A stretch of 64,000 bases of DNA, from contig CAWAGP010000010.1 of NCBI GenBank assembly GCA_963781705.1, forward strand, positions 496,001-560,000. Direction: 5' to 3'. Positions 57,133 through 64,000 of the stretch are shown here, piece after piece (position 1 is the stretch's first letter; each line of letters starts with the position of its first letter). The position numbers and the translations under genes are program-made. The notes under the pieces are model-generated. The model worked only from the letters and a program-made list of their open reading frames with translations, was not told the origin of the DNA and ran no database searches. This DNA is from JALYGJ01 sp963781705. GTDB taxonomy: Bacteria > Chloroflexota > Limnocylindria > Limnocylindrales > CSP1-4.

Positions 57133-58518
57133 TCAGGCGCGCGGCAGCGTAAGCGTGAAGGTGGCGCCGCCGCCCGGCGTGTCCGAGTGCGCGATCGTGC
57201 CGCTATGTGCGGCGGCGACCGAGGCGGCGATGGCCAGTCCCAGGCCCGATCCGCCGCGGTCGCGTGAGCGGCCGACATCGGCGCGATAGAACCGGTCGAA
57301 GATGTGCTCGCGGTGGCCCGCCTCGACGCCCGGCCCATGGTCGGCCACCTCGAGCACGCACACGCTGTTGTGCGCCGACAGCGTGACGTCGACGCGCGTG
57401 TCGGCCGGCGTATGAACGCGCACGTTGGCGAACAGGTTGCCCACGACCTGGCGCAGGCGGTCCTCGTCGCCGATCACGGTCACGCCGTCCTCGACATGCG
57501 CCTCGATCGGCCTGGCCGGCTCGACTGCGCGGGCGTCGTTGACCGCGTCGGTAACCAGTTCGCTGATGACCACCGGCTCGCGGCGCAACGGCCGGCCCTG
57601 GTCCAGCCGCGCCAGCAGCAGCAGGTCTTCGACCAGCGTCGCCATGCGCCGGCTCTCGGTGCCGATCCGGCTCATGGCCTGCTCCAGCGCGGCGTCTTCG
57701 TCCAGGCCGCCGGCGCGGTATAGGTCGGCATAGCCACGCAACGTGGTCAGCGGCGTGCGCAACTCGTGGCCGGCGTCGGCCACGAACTGGCGCAGCTGGG
57801 ACTCGCTGCGGTCCTTCGCCCACAGCGCGGCGCGTTGCGACTCGAAGCTGGCCTGGATCTGGTCGAGCATCCGGTCGAAGGCGTGACCCAGGCGGCCGAC
57901 CTCACTGCCGTCGTCGGGCACACCGACGCGCTGGTTCAGGTCGCCGGCGGAGATCCGCTCGGCCGTGCCGGTGATCTGCTCGAGCGGCCGCAGGTCGCGG
58001 CGGATGATCAGCCAGCCGACAAGCAGCATCAGCCCGAGGACCGCCAGGCCGACGACCACGAGGGCGCGCAGCAGCAGCCCGACTGAAGCGTCGACCTCGG
58101 CCAGGGGCGCGCCCAGGACGTACGTGTTGGCGAAGCGGTCGCGCAGGGTGAACACGCGGTACGACATCGCCCCGTCAATGGAGGCGCGATCGACGATCTG
58201 GCCGACGGGCAGTGCCGATAGGCCTGCCGCCGGCAGTGACGGCAGCGGATCCGGCGAACCGCCGAAACCTGACGGGAACGAGCTGACCAGCGCGCCGCTA
58301 GCGTCATAGATGCTCAGCGCGAAGCGGCGGCCGGTTGGGTCCGGCCCACCGGCCGGTCCACCCGGGTCGATATCGGCCACGCTGGCGTTGCGCAGATCGG
58401 CATCGAGTTGGTCGATCAGGCTGGCGCGCGTGATGCCTACCACCAGGCCGCCTGAAACGACCAGCGCCAGCGCCAGGAGCATGCCCAGCGCGATCAGCAG
58501 CCGTGTTCGCAGAGTCAA
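57133..58518 (-). CDS. Sensor histidine kinase (EnvZ/PhoR-type)
   Basis: 461 residues. TM1 (LLIALGMLLALALVVSGGLV) and TM2 flank an extracytoplasmic domain of about 110 residues. HAMP (PLEQITGTAERISAGDLNQ), HisKA (DAGHELRTPLTTLRGY) and HATPase with FANVRVHTP, ADHGPGV and GSGLGLAI follow. The N-box reads FANVRVH rather than the more usual ENAxxxxx. It is the partner of the OmpR-type regulator encoded 51 bp upstream. The signal is unknown. Confidence 0.93.
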   Translation of the reverse strand: MTLRTRLLIALGMLLALALVVSGGLVVGITRASLIDQLDADLRNASVADIDPGGPAGGPDPTGRRFALSIYDASGALVSSFPSGFGGSPDPLPSLPAAGLSALPVGQIVDRASIDGAMSYRVFTLRDRFANTYVLGAPLAEVDASVGLLLRALVVVGLAVLGLMLLVGWLIIRRDLRPLEQITGTAERISAGDLNQRVGVPDDGSEVGRLGHAFDRMLDQIQASFESQRAALWAKDRSESQLRQFVADAGHELRTPLTTLRGYADLYRAGGLDEDAALEQAMSRIGTESRRMATLVEDLLLLARLDQGRPLRREPVVISELVTDAVNDARAVEPARPIEAHVEDGVTVIGDEDRLRQVVGNLFANVRVHTPADTRVDVTLSAHNSVCVLEVADHGPGVEAGHREHIFDRFYRADVGRSRDRGGSGLGLAIAASVAAAHSGTIAHSDTPGGGATFTLTLPRA

Positions 58519-58569
58519 GGCACGAAGTCCGAAGTGCGGAGCGCCGGGTGCCGGCCAGGCGGACCGACC

Positions 58570-59313
58570 TCAGGCACCTCCGGCACGAACGGTGTAGCCG
58601 AAGCCGCGCACCGTCCGAATGAGCGGCTCATGGCCGGCATCGAGCTTGCGGCGTAGGTAGCTGATGTACGTCTCGACCACGTTGTCGTCGCCGTTGAAGT
58701 CGTATTGCCAGACGTGATCGAGGATTTGCTGCTTGGACAGCACTCTTTCGGCGTTGAGGAGCAGGAAGCGCAGCAGCCGGAATTCGGTCGGCGAGAGCCG
58801 GACCTCCTCGTTGGCCCGCCACACCTGGTGGCGGTCCTCGTCCATCTCCAGGTCGCGGTAGCGCAGGCGCTGGCTCGGGCCGGTATCGCTGGCGCCACGC
58901 GTGCGGCGCAGCAGCGCGCCGATGCGCAGGGTCAGCTCTTCGAGCGAGAACGGCTTGGTGACGTAGTCATCGCCGCCGCGGATGAAGCCGGTCACCCGGT
59001 CGTCCTCCGCGTCACGCGCAGTCAGGAAGATGACCGGCACGAAGTCGCCGTCCGCGCGCAGCCGTCGGCAGACCTCAAAGCCGTCGATGTCGGGCAGCAT
59101 GACGTCCAGCACGACCAGGTCGGGCGGCGTACGCGAAGCGGACTCGAGGGCGGCCGATCCCGTGCGCGCCGTGGTCACCTCGTAACCCATGTAGCGCAGG
59201 GCGGTCGACAGCAACTCGGTGATCGGCGCCTCGTCATCCACAACGAGCACGTGCCCGCGCCGCTCGGCGGCGTCGCTGTCACGCGGGGACGTCATCTGGT
59301 GCATTGGCTGCAT
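58570..59313 (-). CDS. OmpR/PhoB-type response regulator
   Basis: 247 residues. The receiver domain (HVLVVDDEAPITELL, phospho-Asp in VVLDVMLPDIDG) is followed by a Trans_reg_C winged helix ending in RTVRGFGYTVRAG. Starts at ATG 59313, 59304 or 59295 are all in frame and none has a Shine-Dalgarno, so a leaderless transcript is possible. It forms a two-component system with the kinase downstream. Confidence 0.94.
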   Translation of the reverse strand: MQPMHQMTSPRDSDAAERRGHVLVVDDEAPITELLSTALRYMGYEVTTARTGSAALESASRTPPDLVVLDVMLPDIDGFEVCRRLRADGDFVPVIFLTARDAEDDRVTGFIRGGDDYVTKPFSLEELTLRIGALLRRTRGASDTGPSQRLRYRDLEMDEDRHQVWRANEEVRLSPTEFRLLRFLLLNAERVLSKQQILDHVWQYDFNGDDNVVETYISYLRRKLDAGHEPLIRTVRGFGYTVRAGGA

Positions 59314-59404
59314 GGTGCAATTGGAATGGAGTGTCCTTGGAGTTTGCTGTGAGTATCGCTACAGCTTGCTTTGGACGGGATGTGTCACGCGATCACGCTC
59401 TCGT

Positions 59405-60265
59405 TCAGTGCACCTGCCCGTGGCCGGGTTCGTTGCCGCGCTCGCGCAGGAACCGCTCGATGTCGCTGATCAACTCGTCGCCCGCCGGAAGCCGTTCCTC
59501 GTCGGCCATCGACTCGAGGCGCTCGACGTATGAGCGCGTCTTCTCGTCGCCCGCCGCGGCGCTGTCGAGCCGCGCCCGCAGCAGGCCCGCCTCGGCCCGC
59601 AGCTCGGCCGAGTCCAGCGTGACTTCCAGATGACGGCCGAGCGTTTCGAGCAGTGCCAGGGCGGCAACGGGGTAGGGGCCGCTGACGTAGTGCGGTACCT
59701 GGGCGAAATAGCCGACGGCCGGAATGCCTGCCTCGCCCATCGCGACGTCGAAGACCGAAATCGCCGCGGCCGGCACGCGCAACAGTCCGGCCGGCCCGGG
59801 CGCCACGTCGCCGCGCAGCAGGCCGGGCTCAGACTCGATGCCCATGATCGGCACCGGCCGGGTGTGGGGCACGGCCGCCGGGATTGCGCCGAGTGATATC
59901 CATTGCCGCACGCCCAGGCGGCGAGCAACGTCGACGAGGTTGCGTGCCAGTTCGCGCCAACGAAAGTCGGGTTCCGAGCCTGACAGCACCAGCAGATCAC
60001 GACCGCCCGCCCGTCCGCGCTTGATCGACAGGTCGGGCCACGTCAGGGTGGCAGGGTGGCCGTCGGTGATCTCGAGCGTCGGCCGCCGCGCGCGGTAGTC
60101 GTACAGCAGGTCTGACTCGAAGGTCGCCACGACCGGCGAGTCCTCGCCGAGGAGCGCCTCGACCGCGTTCGTGGCGGCCGAACCGGCGTCGACCCAGGCG
60201 TCCAGCGCCACGACGACGCTTGGCGCCTCAGGCGCATCCGCATTGGTGATGTTGATCAGGCTCAC
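59405..60265 (-). CDS. PAC2-family (proteasome assembly chaperone-like) protein
   Basis: 286 residues. PSVVVALDAWVDAGSAATNA, then DLLYDYRARRPTLEI and GIPAVGYFAQVPHYVSGPYP, are hallmarks of the actinobacterial/archaeal PAC2 group. The C-terminal 80 residues are helical (SYVERLESM). Bacterial PAC2 proteins are mostly uncharacterised. No proteasome or Pup gene is visible here. It stands alone between the response regulator and the divergent MFS gene. Confidence 0.9.
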   Translation of the reverse strand: MSLINITNADAPEAPSVVVALDAWVDAGSAATNAVEALLGEDSPVVATFESDLLYDYRARRPTLEITDGHPATLTWPDLSIKRGRAGGRDLLVLSGSEPDFRWRELARNLVDVARRLGVRQWISLGAIPAAVPHTRPVPIMGIESEPGLLRGDVAPGPAGLLRVPAAAISVFDVAMGEAGIPAVGYFAQVPHYVSGPYPVAALALLETLGRHLEVTLDSAELRAEAGLLRARLDSAAAGDEKTRSYVERLESMADEERLPAGDELISDIERFLRERGNEPGHGQVH

Positions 60266-60375
60266 CTGTCAAGCATATGGCTGTCGTCCGGTCAGCGGCT
60301 CACGTCTTCAAGTGGACCGGAGTAGCGTCGCGCCCTCGCGTAGCGCTCGGCCAAGCCCTCGGCGGCTGACGCCGC

Positions 60376-60381
60376 TAAGAT
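60376..60381 (+). promoter_or_regulatory. -10 element of a leaderless MFS gene
   Basis: TAAGAT lies 8 nt before GTG 60390, so transcription would begin at or next to the start codon. No Shine-Dalgarno is present, which fits. No good -35 is seen. Confidence 0.5.
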
Positions 60382-60389
60382 CGGCCGCC

Positions 60390-61676
60390 GTGCCAACTGA
60401 TACGGAGGATCGCTCCTACCGGGTCCTGTTCAGGGTCCCCGGCCTTCGCCGCATCGTCATTTCGATGCAGCTCGCCCGGCTGGCGAATTCCATGGTTGCC
60501 GTGGCGCTGGTGCTGTTTACGCTCGACCAGTTCCATTCGCCGGCGCTCGCCGGGTTGGTGACGGTCGCCTGGGTCGGGCCGGGGATCGTGCTCAGCCCCA
60601 TCGCCGGCGCGCTGCTCGACCGCCACGGACGTGTTCGCCTGATCGTGCTCGACTACGCCGTGGCGTTGCTGACAATGGTGCTGGTCGCCGGGCTGTCGCT
60701 GGCGGGCGCGCTGACGGTGCCGCTGCTGCTGCTCATCGCGGCGGCCTCGTCGGTCACCAATCCGCTCAGCGCCACGGGCCTGCGCAGCCTGTTCCCGGTG
60801 CTGGTGCCCGAGCGGCTCTGGGAGCGCGTCAACGCGGTCGATTCGAACGGCTACCTCTTCGCCTCGATCTTCGGCGCGCCGCTGGCTGCCGGGCTGGTCG
60901 GGCTGGTCGGGACGCGGCTGGCGGTGCTCTCGATTGCCGTCCCGTACGGGCTGGCCGCGCTGGCCATGATCGGCGTGCGCGACCCGGCCACCGTCGTCGC
61001 GTCGAGCGGCCGGCTACTGGTCGACGCGCTGGCCGGACTGCGCTACGCGTGGAGCAATCGCACCATACGCGGCCTGATCTTTGCCATTGGCACCGTCAAC
61101 ATGGCCGGCGGCGTGCAAACCATCGTCATTCCCCTCCTGATCCTGGACCGACTGCACCTGCCGACCATCCTGGTTGGCGTCGCCTTCGCCGTGTCGGGCG
61201 TCGCCGGCATGGTGTCCGTATTCCTCTTCGGCCGACTCGACACGCGCGGCCGGGAATGGAACCTGCTCGTCTATCCGATGCTGCTGACCGTGCCGGCGAC
61301 GGCCCTGCTGCTGCTTGCCGACAGCCCCGCGGCGGTGGCCACACCGGTCATCGGCATCGCCGTCGTTTGCGCTGCCATGGCCATCATCGGGCTGCTCAAC
61401 GGGCCGCTGGACATCGGCTTGTTCACGATCCGCCAGCGGCGCACCGACCCGGCCTGGATGGGCCGCGCGTTCGCGGTGTCGATGGCCCTCAACTTCTCGG
61501 GTTTCCCGGTTGGGGCGGCGCTCGCCGGCGCGCTTGCTACGAGCTCGCTCGACCTGGCCATCACGATCGCCATCGCCGCGAGCATCGTGGGTGCCGCGTT
61601 CGCCTGGATCCTCGTGCCGCGCGATGACGACCGTCCGGGAATCGGCGCGCCCGGTGCCGATGGCGCGTCTGCCTGA
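60390..61676 (+). CDS. MFS transporter (enterobactin-exporter-like)
   Basis: 428 residues with twelve predicted helices. The N-terminus (YRVLFRVPGLRRIVISMQLARL, here residues 9-30) and the motif LLDRHGRVRLI are like MFS exporters of the EntS/MdfA-like MFS_3 group. GTG 60390 is chosen because a -10 hexamer ends 8 nt before it and earlier frame overlaps the divergent PAC2 gene. The exported substrate is unknown. Confidence 0.88.
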   Translation: MPTDTEDRSYRVLFRVPGLRRIVISMQLARLANSMVAVALVLFTLDQFHSPALAGLVTVAWVGPGIVLSPIAGALLDRHGRVRLIVLDYAVALLTMVLVAGLSLAGALTVPLLLLIAAASSVTNPLSATGLRSLFPVLVPERLWERVNAVDSNGYLFASIFGAPLAAGLVGLVGTRLAVLSIAVPYGLAALAMIGVRDPATVVASSGRLLVDALAGLRYAWSNRTIRGLIFAIGTVNMAGGVQTIVIPLLILDRLHLPTILVGVAFAVSGVAGMVSVFLFGRLDTRGREWNLLVYPMLLTVPATALLLLADSPAAVATPVIGIAVVCAAMAIIGLLNGPLDIGLFTIRQRRTDPAWMGRAFAVSMALNFSGFPVGAALAGALATSSLDLAITIAIAASIVGAAFAWILVPRDDDRPGIGAPGADGASA

Positions 61677-61771
61677 CCGGCGCGCAACCAAACACGGCCA
61701 TCCCGCGTCATGTGCGGACCGCGGCGACCGCCGCGGCGTTTCATAGCTGCGCCGTGTACCTGGAGAAGACC

Positions 61772-62743
61772 GTGTTTCACACCCATGCAAGTCGCTTGGC
61801 GCCTGGCCTGACCGCCATGGCGTTGGTCCTGTTCGCCGCGTGTGGAGCGCCCGCGCCGTCGGTCAACCCGGCGACATCGTCGCCGACGGCCACGTCCACG
61901 CCGAGTGCGCCGTCCACGCCGCCCGCCGCTACCGCCGCTACGCCGTCCGCATCGCCCACTCCGGCACCGACGCCGACGCCCGTCCCGAGCCCGGCTCCGG
62001 CTGCGCTTCTGTTGCAGGTCACCAATGAGGGTGGCTTCATCAACCCCACTGCCCACCTGGCCGAATTGCCGGCCGTGACCGTCGACAGCGACGGCCACAT
62101 CTACGTGCCCGATACCAGCGCCACGCCGGGGCTTGTTGCGCCGGTGTTGCTGCGCGACGTAGGTACCGCCGGCGCCGACCAGATCGTCGCCGCGTTGCGC
62201 GCGGCGGGTCTCGACACGGCCGGTCATGACTGCGGCATCGCCGCCGACACAGGGGCCTCGGTCTTCACCGTTGAGCTCGACGGACAAGAGGTCGTCAATC
62301 GTTTCGCCGCCAGTGGCCCGGGCGGTCCAGGCGGCGAGCCGCACCCCGGCGCAGGCGCGTCGGCGTCGGCCGCATGCGATCAGGTTGCGGCGGCTGCCTT
62401 CGACCTCCTCAGCCGGCTGAGTGATCCGAGCGAGACCTTCGGCGCCCCCTCGGCGCCCACGACTGCCTACCAGCCGAGCGCGTACCGTGTATGGGTGGCC
62501 CAGATCGACGGTGCCGGCCAGCCGGCCATAGATTGGCCGCTGTCAGCCACGCTGGCCGACTTCGGGACACCGGCCACACCTGACTTCGGCGTGACCGGCC
62601 TGCGCTCCGGCATCGTCCTGGGGGCTGACGTGCAGACGCTCGCCGATACCCTGGCCGGTGGTCAGCCGGGCGACCTCTTCGCCTCCAACGGCCTGAACTA
62701 CGAGTTCTGGGTGCGAGCCCTGCTGCCCGACGAGCTTGGCTGA
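61772..62743 (+). CDS. Secreted lipoprotein of unknown function
   Basis: 323 residues from GTG 61772 with GGAG 6 nt upstream. A signal peptide ends in the lipobox LFAACGA, and a linker of about 50 residues of Pro, Thr, Ser and Ala follows. The mature domain (VTNEGGFINPTAHLAELPAVTV and on) has three cysteines and a beta-rich look. No family recognised. It abuts the DoxX-Rieske gene (TGA then ATG with no gap), so the two are co-translated and may act together at the outer membrane face. Confidence 0.78.
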   Translation: MFHTHASRLAPGLTAMALVLFAACGAPAPSVNPATSSPTATSTPSAPSTPPAATAATPSASPTPAPTPTPVPSPAPAALLLQVTNEGGFINPTAHLAELPAVTVDSDGHIYVPDTSATPGLVAPVLLRDVGTAGADQIVAALRAAGLDTAGHDCGIAADTGASVFTVELDGQEVVNRFAASGPGGPGGEPHPGAGASASAACDQVAAAAFDLLSRLSDPSETFGAPSAPTTAYQPSAYRVWVAQIDGAGQPAIDWPLSATLADFGTPATPDFGVTGLRSGIVLGADVQTLADTLAGGQPGDLFASNGLNYEFWVRALLPDELG

Positions 62744-63883
62744 ATGAGCCGCCGGCGGCGCGGGTCGCGCCCTGCAGCGCGCCGCCCGCCGTGGTCGTCG
62801 ACCCAGTCGTTGCCGATCGGCGGCGCGCCACCAAAGCTGCGTGATCGGTTGGCCAGCGCGAGCGTCCCCGCGCTCGCGCTGCTGCCGGTGCGCTTCTTCT
62901 TCGGCGCGACGTTCGTGTATGCCGGGCTCGACAAGCTGCTCGACCCCGACTTCTTCAACCCTGCCGCAGCAGCTTCGATCCAGAACCAGTTCGCCATCTT
63001 CGAGCGCTTCTCACCCCTGGCGCCCTTGGTCCACCTTGCCGCACCGCTGGCGGTGCCGCTCGGGCTGCTCATCGCCCTGGGCGAGATCGGGGCCGGGCTC
63101 GGCGCGCTGACCGGCATCGCCTACCGCCTGTCGGCGCTCGGCGGCGCGCTGCTGGCCGGCATGTTCTTCCTGACGGCGTCGTGGACGATCCACCCCTTCT
63201 ACCTGGGGCCCGACCTGCCCTACATGATCGGCTGGCTGTCGCTGGCGCTGGCCGGTCACGGTGACCTGCTCGTGCCCGCGTTCGTCTCGCGCGCGGCCGC
63301 ACCGGCACCCCGTGCCGAGGCCGGGCTCGTGCCCCGCCGGCAGCTGCTGCAGGTAGGTGCATTGGCCGTCATCACGCTGTTCGTCGGCGCGCTCGCCGGA
63401 GGATTCCGGCTGCTCGCGCCGGGCCTCCTGGGCGTTCAGGTCGGAGCGGAACCGACGCCCGACGCGAGCCTTCTGCCGACCCCGGCATCCAGCCAATCGC
63501 CGGGCGAGACGCCGGCGACCACCCCCGGCGCCCAGCCGACGCCGGCCGGCATCGTGGTGGCCAATGTCGCCGATGTCGAGCGCAGCGGCTCGAAGGCCTT
63601 CCGCGTCCCGGTGACCGCGCCCGCGCCGCTGCCGGCCGGCGACCCGGGCCTCATCGTGCGGCTGCCCGACGGCAGTTTTGCCGCGTACGACGCGACGTGC
63701 ACCCACGAGGGCTGCCGCGTTGGCTGGGACGCGGCCGATGGCGTGATGCTGTGCCCCTGCCACGGCGCCGCGTTCGACCCGGCGCGCCACGGAGCCGTGA
63801 TCGCCGGACCCACCCGAGTTCCGTTGACGGAGCTGCCGCTGGTGATCGACCAGCAGGCCGGAACGATCGCGCTGGCTACCTGA
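62744..63883 (+). CDS. DoxX-type membrane domain fused to a Rieske [2Fe-2S] domain
   Basis: 379 residues. Residues about 40-190 hold four transmembrane helices of the DoxX/TQO family (VRFFFGATFVYAGLDKLLDP). A further helix (LLQVGALAVITLFVGALAGG) and a Pro/Thr linker follow. The C-terminal Rieske domain has CTHEGC and CPCHGAAF, with the two Cys and two His ligands in place. It would carry electrons at the outer face of the membrane, possibly to or from quinone. It follows the lipoprotein gene with no gap. Confidence 0.9.
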   Translation: MSRRRRGSRPAARRPPWSSTQSLPIGGAPPKLRDRLASASVPALALLPVRFFFGATFVYAGLDKLLDPDFFNPAAAASIQNQFAIFERFSPLAPLVHLAAPLAVPLGLLIALGEIGAGLGALTGIAYRLSALGGALLAGMFFLTASWTIHPFYLGPDLPYMIGWLSLALAGHGDLLVPAFVSRAAAPAPRAEAGLVPRRQLLQVGALAVITLFVGALAGGFRLLAPGLLGVQVGAEPTPDASLLPTPASSQSPGETPATTPGAQPTPAGIVVANVADVERSGSKAFRVPVTAPAPLPAGDPGLIVRLPDGSFAAYDATCTHEGCRVGWDAADGVMLCPCHGAAFDPARHGAVIAGPTRVPLTELPLVIDQQAGTIALAT

Positions 63884-63924
63884 TCGGCGCTGCGCCATCC
63901 TGACCGCGCCATAATCCTGAGGAC

Positions 63925-64000
63925 ATGCCATCACCCCAGACCGGCATCTTCGCCCTTGGTACGGCCTCCCACGCCTACCTCGAGCTCGACCTGCTGCCGG
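63925..64000 (+). CDS. Start of a CDS, probably Dyp-type peroxidase (cut by window)
   Basis: Only 25 codons are visible, from ATG 63925 with GAGG upstream. The translation starts MPSPQTGIFALGTASHAYLE. The PQ-GIFALG-x-SH pattern is like the N-terminus of a group of Dyp-type haem peroxidases. The family call rests on this short piece only. Confidence 0.45.
   Translation, partial: MPSPQTGIFALGTASHAYLELDLLP

Noticed and set aside
1831..64000. Other GGGNC-N4-GNCCC-like matches within genes
   Set aside because: Several are expected by chance at this GC content; only matches in spacers ahead of plausible targets were kept.

Overview
The window is about 70% GC and very densely coded. Adjacent genes often overlap by ATGA, GTGA or TTGA, and GTG and TTG starts are common. 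At least one gene looks leaderless, with a -10 hexamer about 8 nt before its start codon. Gene content (DosRS-type two-component system, split NifJ-type oxidoreductase, GH15, PAC2 protein, Eis-type acetyltransferase, DoxX-Rieske fusion) suggests a free-living GC-rich terrabacterium. Chloroflexota of the Limnocylindria/Ellin6529 kind is my best guess. An actinobacterium is not excluded, because there is no rRNA or tRNA here to settle it.

Region 1 (1-24.3 kb) reads as a hypoxia/redox 'dormancy' island. It holds an ACR3-type permease, an aquaporin, an alpha/beta hydrolase with a P-type ATPase, and a DsrE/TusA sulfur-carrier operon. A ten-gene overlapping operon runs from 17571 down to 7588: pyruvate:ferredoxin oxidoreductase alpha, CBS protein, oxidoreductase beta, toast-rack membrane protein, PspC, DsbA-like, VKOR (frameshifted), tandem USP, acetate kinase, alcohol dehydrogenase. 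Next come OsmC, USP plus acetyl-CoA hydrolase, an Rrf2-GNAT fusion, and a sensor kinase/response regulator pair strikingly like mycobacterial DosS/DosR, with another USP divergent from it. Spacers in this region contain inverted repeats of the form GGGCC-N4-GGCCC, which match the architecture of the DosR box.

Region 2 (24.3-36.2 kb) holds housekeeping and accessory genes: a coiled-coil PD-(D/E)XK-like protein, adenosine deaminase, a ParB-like/phosphoesterase/ArsA operon, MFS and Eis-like proteins, S41 and trypsin-like proteases, and an HxlR regulator with a clear palindromic operator. Region 3 (36.2-47.8 kb) starts with a 670-bp repeat block. It continues with aminopeptidase N, GNAT, a GH15 hydrolase, a membrane protein overlapping a DEAD-box helicase antisense, a FemAB-like protein, an HhH-GPD protein, MsrA and a secreted GH25 lysozyme.

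Region 4 (48-57 kb, minus strand) is an amino-sugar or peptidoglycan-fragment uptake and catabolism operon. It runs ROK repressor, ROK kinase, sugar-binding lipoprotein, two permeases, GH3 hexosaminidase and double-SIS isomerase/deaminase, with operator-like palindromes at its head. Region 5 (57-64 kb) has an OmpR-type two-component system, a PAC2 protein, an MFS exporter, a lipoprotein, a DoxX-Rieske fusion and the first codons of a probable Dyp-type peroxidase.

A dispersed intergenic repeat family (near 18.3, 27.3, 36.3 and 36.7 kb) is the only mobile-type signal. I saw no transposase, CRISPR array, tRNA or rRNA.
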